Positions 58,176 to 64,000 of a stretch of DNA of 64,000 nucleotides are shown piece by piece; the stretch's first letter is position 1, and each line of letters starts with the position of its first letter. Both the position numbers and the translations under genes were made by a program. Under the pieces are notes generated by a model. It was not told the origin of the DNA. It ran no database searches and worked only from the letters and a program-made list of their open reading frames with translations. The DNA is from Stenotrophobium rhamnosiphilum (GTDB taxonomy: Bacteria; Pseudomonadota; Gammaproteobacteria; Nevskiales; Nevskiaceae). The stretch spans positions 310,001 to 374,000 of the forward strand of contig NZ_QANS01000005.1 in NCBI RefSeq assembly GCF_003052265.1, read 5' to 3'.

Positions 58176-58706
58176 ATGGGTATTGAAGCACTGGGCCCGG
58201 GCGAAAAGGCCCCCAACGAGTTTTACGTCGTCATCGAAATCGCCGCTAACGCTGGCCCGGTGAAGTACGAAGTGGATAAAGAAAGCGGCATGTTGATGGT
58301 TGATCGCTTCATGAACGTGTCGATGCACTATCCAGCCAACTACGGCTACATTCCTAAGACCCTCGCTGGCGACGGCGATCCGACCGACGTGCTGGTGCTG
58401 ACGCCGTTCCCGATCGTGCCTGGCTGCGTTATCAAGTGCCGCGCTGTTGCCGTTCTCGACACCGTCGACGAAAAAGGCACCGACGCCAAGCTGCTCGCCG
58501 TGCCGACCGACAAGGTTTCAACCAAGTACTACGAGAACATCAAAGACATCGGCGACGTTCCGCCACGCCTGCTCAACGAGATCAAGCACTTCTACGAACG
58601 CTACAAAGATCTGGAAGAAGGCAAGTGGGTGAAGGTTGCTGGCTGGCGCGATGCAGCGGCGGCTCGTGAGGAAGTTGTGAATGGTATTAAGGACTACAAG
58701 GGCTAA
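58176..58706 (+). CDS. ppa: Inorganic pyrophosphatase (family I)
   Basis: 176 residues, typical bacterial length. The signature DGDPTD (66-71) in DGDPTDVLVL carries the metal-binding Asp residues. It hydrolyses pyrophosphate in the cytoplasm. A terminator follows the gene. Confidence 0.97.
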   Translation: MGIEALGPGEKAPNEFYVVIEIAANAGPVKYEVDKESGMLMVDRFMNVSMHYPANYGYIPKTLAGDGDPTDVLVLTPFPIVPGCVIKCRAVAVLDTVDEKGTDAKLLAVPTDKVSTKYYENIKDIGDVPPRLLNEIKHFYERYKDLEEGKWVKVAGWRDAAAAREEVVNGIKDYKG

Positions 58707-58730
58707 GTATTGGCCTTGTGGTGCATGAAG

Positions 58731-58757
58731 GGCGAGGCTTTGGCTTCGCCTTTTTTG
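58731..58757 (+). terminator. Terminator of ppa
   Basis: Eight-pair stem GGCGAGGC with GCTTCGCC-side pairing (one G-T pair) around a 4-base loop, followed by TTTTTTGTTTTT. Confidence 0.88.
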
Positions 58758-58837
58758 TTTTTGGGCCGCCTGTTGAATATGCCGTTAGCTGTCGCTTCTG
58801 GGTGGTCTTTTGAGTAGGCTGACGCGGGAAAGGGGCG

Positions 58838-58925
58838 TTCCTGCGCGGCCATTAAATGGTGCCATTTAGGCTCCCACCAATCCCGCTCCTGCGCGGCCTT
58901 TAAGACAGGCCTGTGCTTAATGAGA
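58838..58925 (-). repeat. Partial repeat units and palindromes beside copy 4
   Basis: Two shortened units carry TCCTGCGCGGCC (plus strand, about 58839 and 58888), matching the AGGA-plus-half-palindrome end of the repeat core. They alternate with the palindromes TAAATGG-TG-CCATTTA (about 58853-58868) and ACAGGCCTGT (about 58905-58914). Confidence 0.6.
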
Positions 58926-58927
58926 GA

Positions 58928-58979
58928 ATCCCGTTCCTGCGCATCCATGCGCCCACGGGATACAGTACGTCCTGTACAT
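58928..58979 (-). repeat. Covarying hairpin repeat, copy 4
   Basis: Minus strand: ATGTACAGGACGTAC (58965-58979), then outer stem ATCCCGT/ACGGGAT (58928-58934 with 58955-58961), the intact inner palindrome GCGCAT-GG-ATGCGC (58939-58952) and AGGA. It begins directly beyond the T-tract of the next terminator-like hairpin. Confidence 0.85.
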
Positions 58980-59003
58980 AAAAAAACCCGGCTTTGGGCC
59001 GGG
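58980..59003 (-). terminator. Terminator-like hairpin beside repeat copy 4
   Basis: Minus strand stem CCCGGC/GCCGGG (58987-58992 with 58998-59003) followed by seven T. It faces ppa from the opposite strand and no gene is seen upstream of it on that strand within 250 bases, so the transcript it would end is unclear. The remaining stretch to 59250 shows nothing coding. Confidence 0.7.
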
Positions 59004-59250
59004 CTAAATAATTGCGACGACTTGGGGGTAACATCGCATTTAAGGGGAGCGAAATTGCTTCCGCTCGAGCACAGATTGCGCTTGCGGAATTTAGCTCGCA
59101 ATAGACAAAAACTACTGTCCTCACGGGACAAGTCGTACACTGACAATTACCCGGCAATGGCGCATGATCGCAAGCATTGGATATCTTAAAAAATATTCAC
59201 TTTCGCCATAACTTGTTGCCCTGATCACCAAGCATTTAGCGCGAGAAAGA

Positions 59251-61380
59251 ATGCCTTTCAATTTTGAAAAAATGACTGTCAGGGCAAAGCTTCTACTGAT
59301 GGTTGCTTTGATGAACGGCCTGCTTGTTTTGGCAGGCGCATTTGTTCTTGCGCGTTTGTTTTTTGTTGCGACGAATTACGAAAACTTTCGCGAACACACC
59401 GTTCATTTTTCCAACATTAATTCAGTCGCCGAAGATCTCAGCAATCTTCAAGGAACATTGAATCTTGGGCTGCGCGCCAGCTTGACTACAGACGGCGCTT
59501 GGCCTGCCGAGGCCACCGCGCCACTGACCGACGAACTCAAAAGCCTGCGCACGCGCATTCGCTTGTTGGGTCAAGATCAAGAACAAGACACCAAAGAAAT
59601 CGTTACCGCCGTTAGCAGTTTGGCCGACAGCGTTGAGCAAGCGTTGGCACTGCAACCTCGCGATCCGAAAGCCGCGAGCGTCGCGTTTTCGCAGTTGACT
59701 GACGAGCGCATGCCCGCCGTTTGGAAGCTGATGCTGGGCACCACGCGACAAGGCCTCACAACCGTCGATGTAGCGCAAGCCAAAATCACGCACGGAGACG
59801 TTCTCGCCCTGCAATATGGTTTGGTTGGCATCGGCTTGGCGTTGCTTGCTGGCCTCGGTATTTCCTACGGCATTTTTGATTCAGTGATACGCCCCATCGG
59901 CGATATGCACCGCACGCTTCTGCAAGTGCTCTCTGGCGATTTTCGTGGTGTGAGTTTGCCGCGTCGCGAAGATGAAATCGGCGCTATCGGCCGCGTGATT
60001 GAAGACATCAAAGCGCGCAGTGAACATGTTCACCGACTCGCTTATTACGACAATCTGACTGGTCTGCCGAACCGGCTACGACTTTCACGCGACGTTGGCG
60101 AAATCACGCGAGGTGCTGGAGATCAGCGCACCTTCGCCGTCATGCTAATTGGCATTGATCATTTTTCTGCGATCAGCTCAGGCTTCGGCCCTCGCTATGG
60201 CGATGAAGTGCTTCGCCAGATCGTGAAGCGCATTGAACCGCGCCTCGGCAGAGACGGAAAACTCTATCGCTATAGCGGTGACATCTTTGCCTGCGCACTC
60301 CGCGAGTGCGCCAGCGACCAAGAGATTCAGGGCATCGCTGAAGATCTGGCGCAGCTGATTACGGCTGACTTCCAGACGCCAATTCACGCTGGCGAACTCG
60401 ACACCACACTCACCGTAAGTATTGGCGTTGCGTTATCACTGCAAACTGAACGTCCCGATGAAATTCTGACGGAAGCAGAAGCCGCATTGCTGGAAGCGAA
60501 AAAGGGCGGCGGCAATGCCACCGTCACAACGGTGCGCCAGCATTCAGAACAATTCCGCCGTCGCCTCAAGCTCGCTGATGACATTCGCAAAGGTATCGAC
60601 GCGAAGGAATTTGAACCGTTCTATCAACCCGTTGTTGATGTTGAACGCGGCGTCACGGTGGGTGCAGAAACTTTGGTGCGCTGGCGCCGTGCTAACGGGC
60701 AGATCATGATGCCCGCCGAGTTTATTTTTGTCGCTGAAGAAAGTGATCTCATCCGCGGCATTACCAAACTCATGGTTAACCGCGCTTGCTCAAACTTCGC
60801 AGAATGGAATGCACAAGGGCGTGATCTGCGCGTTTCATTCAATGTCTCAGCGCGCCTGGTGCAGGTTGGCCTGAAAGAAATTATCGTGGATGCGCTGCAG
60901 CGCTCCGGGCTCCCGCCGGACTCGCTGGAGATGGAAATTACTGAAACCGTACTCATCGGCAACCAGAGCGAGGCCGAAAAACTGCTGCAAGACCTGAAAA
61001 AACTGGGCCTACGTCTGTCGCTAGACGATTTTGGCACCGGTTATTCGTCTATGGGCTATTTGAGTCGGTTCCAAGTTGATAAAATAAAGATCGACGCAAG
61101 CTTCGTTAAATCGCTTGCTGCTGGTGACAAGCAACGTGAAGTCGTTGCCAGCATTGTCCGACTTGCAAACCGTTTGAACATCGACGTGGTTGCTGAAGGA
61201 GTCGAAACGGTGGAGCAAATGCAACAACTCCGCGCCATGGGCTGCAAGCTCATGCAAGGCTGGTTGTTTGCTGCAGCATTGCCCGCACCGGATTTCCCAC
61301 GATGGGTCGATTCAACGGGCGTATTGCTCGATGAACTGACACGCCAAAACAAGATGCCTACTGCAATCCGGGGCCTGTAG
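59251..61380 (+). CDS. Membrane GGDEF-EAL protein with degenerate GGDEF motif
   Basis: 709 residues. Two membrane segments (about 14-38 and 188-208) flank a periplasmic sensor region; a HAMP-like linker (209-262), a GGDEF domain (263-432) and an EAL domain (440-700) follow. The GGDEF signature is SGDIF (342-346), so cyclase activity is unlikely. The EAL motif reads ETL (473-475), but the other catalytic residues look intact: N531, E562, D592-D593 (DDFGTG), K in DKIKID, E in AEGVE and Q in QGWLF. It is probably a cyclic di-GMP phosphodiesterase. The signal sensed is unknown. Confidence 0.93.
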   Translation: MPFNFEKMTVRAKLLLMVALMNGLLVLAGAFVLARLFFVATNYENFREHTVHFSNINSVAEDLSNLQGTLNLGLRASLTTDGAWPAEATAPLTDELKSLRTRIRLLGQDQEQDTKEIVTAVSSLADSVEQALALQPRDPKAASVAFSQLTDERMPAVWKLMLGTTRQGLTTVDVAQAKITHGDVLALQYGLVGIGLALLAGLGISYGIFDSVIRPIGDMHRTLLQVLSGDFRGVSLPRREDEIGAIGRVIEDIKARSEHVHRLAYYDNLTGLPNRLRLSRDVGEITRGAGDQRTFAVMLIGIDHFSAISSGFGPRYGDEVLRQIVKRIEPRLGRDGKLYRYSGDIFACALRECASDQEIQGIAEDLAQLITADFQTPIHAGELDTTLTVSIGVALSLQTERPDEILTEAEAALLEAKKGGGNATVTTVRQHSEQFRRRLKLADDIRKGIDAKEFEPFYQPVVDVERGVTVGAETLVRWRRANGQIMMPAEFIFVAEESDLIRGITKLMVNRACSNFAEWNAQGRDLRVSFNVSARLVQVGLKEIIVDALQRSGLPPDSLEMEITETVLIGNQSEAEKLLQDLKKLGLRLSLDDFGTGYSSMGYLSRFQVDKIKIDASFVKSLAAGDKQREVVASIVRLANRLNIDVVAEGVETVEQMQQLRAMGCKLMQGWLFAAALPAPDFPRWVDSTGVLLDELTRQNKMPTAIRGL

Positions 61381-61446
61381 AAACGGCCAGCAGCGCAAAA
61401 CGCTGCGTAGATGGATAGCAGGCTTTTAAATGATTAGGAGATTTAG

Positions 61447-61674
61447 ATGGTTGATGACGCTGATATCAGCTCAGAAGTAGAAGAGATTGCCCGCGCCAAC
61501 TCCTTGGCCGCATTGATGCGCAAAGCACCCACTGCAGAATCGCTGACCGAATGCGAAGAATGCGGAGAAGATATTCCCGAAGCACGCCGCAAGGCCGTAG
61601 CTGGCTGCAAACGCTGCATCGATTGTGCACGCAAAGCTGAGAAGACCACTGACCGCATGTTTCCGCAAAGCTAG
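61447..61674 (+). CDS. Small DksA/TraR-type C4 zinc-finger protein
   Basis: 75 residues. The zinc finger is C36-x2-C39-x17-C57-x2-C60, as in the C-terminal part of DksA/TraR proteins; the long N-terminal coiled coil of DksA is missing. TAGGAGA precedes the ATG. It might bind RNA polymerase like TraR, but this is by family only. It lies 66 bases after the GGDEF-EAL gene, perhaps in the same unit, and a terminator follows. Confidence 0.88.
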   Translation: MVDDADISSEVEEIARANSLAALMRKAPTAESLTECEECGEDIPEARRKAVAGCKRCIDCARKAEKTTDRMFPQS

Positions 61675-61730
61675 TTTTAGCTTCGCCATAATTCGCAGTT
61701 CGCTCAAACCGAGCGCAGGCAGCACAAACA

Positions 61731-61758
61731 AAAACACCCTCTTTCGAGGGTGTTTTTT
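61731..61758. terminator. Bidirectional terminator
   Basis: Eleven-base stem AAAACACCCTC/GAGGGTGTTTT (61731-61741 with 61746-61756) with a TTTC loop and further T, between the converging zinc-finger and DUF1302 genes. Confidence 0.92.
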
Positions 61759-61776
61759 ATTGCAACCGTTCGACGC

Positions 61777-64000
61777 TTAGAACTGGTACTTCACAATCGC
61801 GCGCGCTGCATCACGATCCATCAGCAAGTTCTTATCGCCACCGCCAGTGATCCAGTTATAGCCCAAACCAATTGAGAATGCCGACTTGTAACGCGTCGTT
61901 ACCAAGATGTCGAAAACCTTGCGGCCGCCGAGGAAGTTGCCACCAGGGCCAGGTGCGTTGCCATTGACGTCATGCTTCGCCGTAACCTGCGATTCGATAC
62001 TGATGCCCGGCAACACGCTCTCATAACGAATCAGAGCGACGAGGTTGTAGCCCCAAGCAAACTTGTTGGCGAAATCGCCGAGTGGAGCTTGATGCGGGTT
62101 AAAGCGCAGACCGTCTACGCCATCGCTGCCAGGAGAGTTAGCCTTCGAAACGCAGTAGTGCTTATTGCCAGCGCAAGCCTGCTGCGAACCATCAGCGCCT
62201 GAACCATCGGCACCCGCAGTCGCGGAGGTGTACGTGCTGCCTTCAGCAATGATCTGCAACTCGTCTCTGTCCGGAATATCCGCCCAGTTCGCGCCAACTT
62301 CATACAGCATCAAAATCTGGTCAGCCGCGATGAGGGCCGGCACCGTATCCGAAGCACCCCAAACCTGCGTTGCGCCCAAGTCGAACTGTGCCGTCTTGAA
62401 GCGCTCGTAACCCTGAATGTAGCCAACATTTTTGCGGTCCAGTGGCTTGGAGAAATCGGTCGGCGAGTTTTCGCCAATCAAACCACCACGATACGGAATG
62501 ATGTAGTTCGGGAATGAACGAGCCGAACCGTCAGCATGACCAACAAGCAGCGTGAAGGTATCGCAACCGGAACCGTAGTTAGTGCCAATACCAAGGCCAG
62601 GCGTACAGCCGGACGTTACGTCGCTAGGACCATAATCAACTGCACTCGTTACTGTCTGAGCGAGATTGCCCAAAAGAGCCTTGAGCGTCGAGGTTAATTG
62701 CGTTGCATTGGTGATCTGCGAAACCAAATCTGGGCTCGTCAGCGCTGTACCAATGCAATTGCCGCGATGGCATGACGTCAACGTCGGGCCGAAAGCTGCA
62801 AACAACACGTCAACCGGATTGACCTGCAACGGCGCATTTGGACGATACGCAACTTCGCCTTGCAGCGAGATGCTACCAACGGTGGTGTTGAAGCTGGCGC
62901 CGATCAAGTGAATGTTGCGTGGATATTCAATCCAGAGCTTGGCGGTATCAAGCGGTACAGCATCGCTAAACAGTGACTGCCCCGCTGCGTTCATCGAAGG
63001 CACGCCCGGCAGTGGGCCAGAAGACGCTGGATCACCTGGCTGCCACTTCACGCTGCCCGGATGCAGAATGTCTGCGAGCAAAGGAATGTTGGAGCAAGCT
63101 GCACCAAACGTCGCGGTGTCAAAAGCATTGAGGCCCGTGCCGCCGCTCAGAGACGGCAAGCTATTGCCAGCAAGGCTCGGATCCCAACCGTTGATCGAGT
63201 CAGCACCGCGTGCGCAGCTGGCGCGCGTTGCAAAGGCACTCGCGAACGGCAAGCGCGAGTGATAGTTCATGTAGTAGAGACCCAAGCCCGTACCGTTGTT
63301 CAACCATTCGGCGTAGTACTTCAGCGCAATGCCGTACTGGCCCGTGCCATTGGGTTTGTCATCTTTAATTTTGCCGACGTGAGCAGAAGACGGCGTGATG
63401 CCGCTCAAAGGGTTGTCTTGCAAGTAACCCAAACCATAAGGGTCATCTGCGGCAGTACCAAAGCTCAGGTTAGCGCCACCTGAAGCATTGTTGGTACCGA
63501 CGATGTCGTTACCCGAATAAAAGCTGCCAGCTGCCGGAGCTTCTAGTGGTTTCCACTCATATTGGTAAAAGGTTTCAACGGTGAGGCCTTCATAAACGTC
63601 AGCACTGAGGAACGCCATGCCGACCGGAATAAAGACTTCTTCAACTTGGAAACCCATGCGGTAGAAGTTGTTGGCATTAACCGGGTTCGCCGAGTTGATC
63701 GAGTTGATCACGTTGAGCGTACTTTCGCCCCAGTTCACAGTTTGGCGACCGAGCTTGAAACCAACTTCGGTATCAAACACTGGCACCTTGCCGTAAACGT
63801 AGGCATCGAGCAGCTGTAAATTGGTGCCAACCTGTTCAAGCGTTGCGCCGTTATTGCGGCGGCTTTTAACAACTGCGCCCTTGGGAACAACCTTGCGTGG
63901 CAAGCCGCTTGGATCATCAACGCGCAGAGAATCGATGTTCTCTGGCGTGATCATGTTGGGGTGGTATTCGGTGAAGTTGTTGTTCACCTGATCATAGAAA
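61777..64000 (-). CDS. DUF1302 family outer-membrane protein, 5' end outside the window
   Basis: About 741 residues visible; the frame stays open to the window edge (FYDQVNNNFTEYH before the first GTG), so the start and any signal peptide lie beyond it. Family features match the gene at 51377: LGRQTVNWGESTLNVINSIN, FYQYEWKPLEAPAAG, LGLYYMNYHSRLPF and a C-terminal aromatic (KYQF). Probably an outer-membrane beta-barrel; function unknown. A DUF1329 partner could lie upstream, outside the window. Confidence 0.9.
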   Translation of the reverse strand, partial: FYDQVNNNFTEYHPNMITPENIDSLRVDDPSGLPRKVVPKGAVVKSRRNNGATLEQVGTNLQLLDAYVYGKVPVFDTEVGFKLGRQTVNWGESTLNVINSINSANPVNANNFYRMGFQVEEVFIPVGMAFLSADVYEGLTVETFYQYEWKPLEAPAAGSFYSGNDIVGTNNASGGANLSFGTAADDPYGLGYLQDNPLSGITPSSAHVGKIKDDKPNGTGQYGIALKYYAEWLNNGTGLGLYYMNYHSRLPFASAFATRASCARGADSINGWDPSLAGNSLPSLSGGTGLNAFDTATFGAACSNIPLLADILHPGSVKWQPGDPASSGPLPGVPSMNAAGQSLFSDAVPLDTAKLWIEYPRNIHLIGASFNTTVGSISLQGEVAYRPNAPLQVNPVDVLFAAFGPTLTSCHRGNCIGTALTSPDLVSQITNATQLTSTLKALLGNLAQTVTSAVDYGPSDVTSGCTPGLGIGTNYGSGCDTFTLLVGHADGSARSFPNYIIPYRGGLIGENSPTDFSKPLDRKNVGYIQGYERFKTAQFDLGATQVWGASDTVPALIAADQILMLYEVGANWADIPDRDELQIIAEGSTYTSATAGADGSGADGSQQACAGNKHYCVSKANSPGSDGVDGLRFNPHQAPLGDFANKFAWGYNLVALIRYESVLPGISIESQVTAKHDVNGNAPGPGGNFLGGRKVFDILVTTRYKSAFSIGLGYNWITGGGDKNLLMDRDAARAIVKYQF

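Noticed and set aside
58703-59146. A 147-residue minus-strand reading frame with recurring AQER peptides
   Set aside because: The recurring peptides are translations of the repeat units; the frame spans terminators and the ppa 3' end and has no ribosome site.

Overview
The window looks like chromosome from a gammaproteobacterium of moderate GC content. The evidence is the set and order of housekeeping genes: pilB-pilC-pilD-coaE-zapD-yacG, a mutT/thiE-type fusion, argJ, secA, an M23 peptidase, dciA, lpxC, and a complete division and cell-wall (dcw) cluster running from mraZ to ftsZ. I cannot name the genus. Almost every reading frame has a clear relative, the genes are tightly packed, and I see no prophage, transposase gene, CRISPR array or tRNA. 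The only RNA gene found is RNase P RNA (rnpB).

Layout. 1-2953: three glycosyltransferases (the first cut by the window edge). 3199-8841: type IV pilus assembly ATPase, platform protein and prepilin peptidase, then coaE, zapD and yacG. 8814-16328 is mostly minus strand: MutT/ThiE fusion, argJ, secA, M23 peptidase and lpxC, with dciA on the plus strand. 16450-34186 (minus strand): mraZ-rsmH-ftsL-ftsI-murE-murF-mraY-murD-ftsW-murG-murC-murB-ddl-ftsQ-ftsA-ftsZ, mostly with 1-11 base overlaps, headed by a likely MraZ operator. 34642-44005: rnpB, an SRPBCC protein, a BtuF-like binding protein, hisD and hisG, ethanolamine ammonia-lyase eutBC on the opposite strand, murA, ibaG and a YadGH-type ABC exporter. 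44102-49640: photolyase, yajQ, then kdsD-kdsC-lptC-lptA-lptB for Kdo synthesis and LPS transport. 49916-53644: a DUF1329-DUF1302 envelope pair. 53751-61674: mpl, a Yip1-like membrane protein, rnd, adk, ppa, a GGDEF-EAL protein and a small DksA-like zinc finger. The window ends inside a second DUF1302 gene.

The common theme is envelope construction: peptidoglycan precursor synthesis, recycling (mpl) and septation, LPS synthesis and transport, pilus assembly, and outer-membrane proteins.

The unusual material lies between genes. (1) A family of hairpins has a fixed core and outer stems that differ in sequence yet stay fully paired. It occurs in four full copies at three loci, always just beyond the T-tract of a terminator-like hairpin. 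(2) A 274-base branched palindrome lies directly upstream of rnd, with an outer inverted repeat and two long arms. (3) REP-like GTAG hairpins sit on or beside stop codons. (4) Four GTG repeats at an exact 10-base period precede mraZ. The first two are the best candidates for something undescribed.
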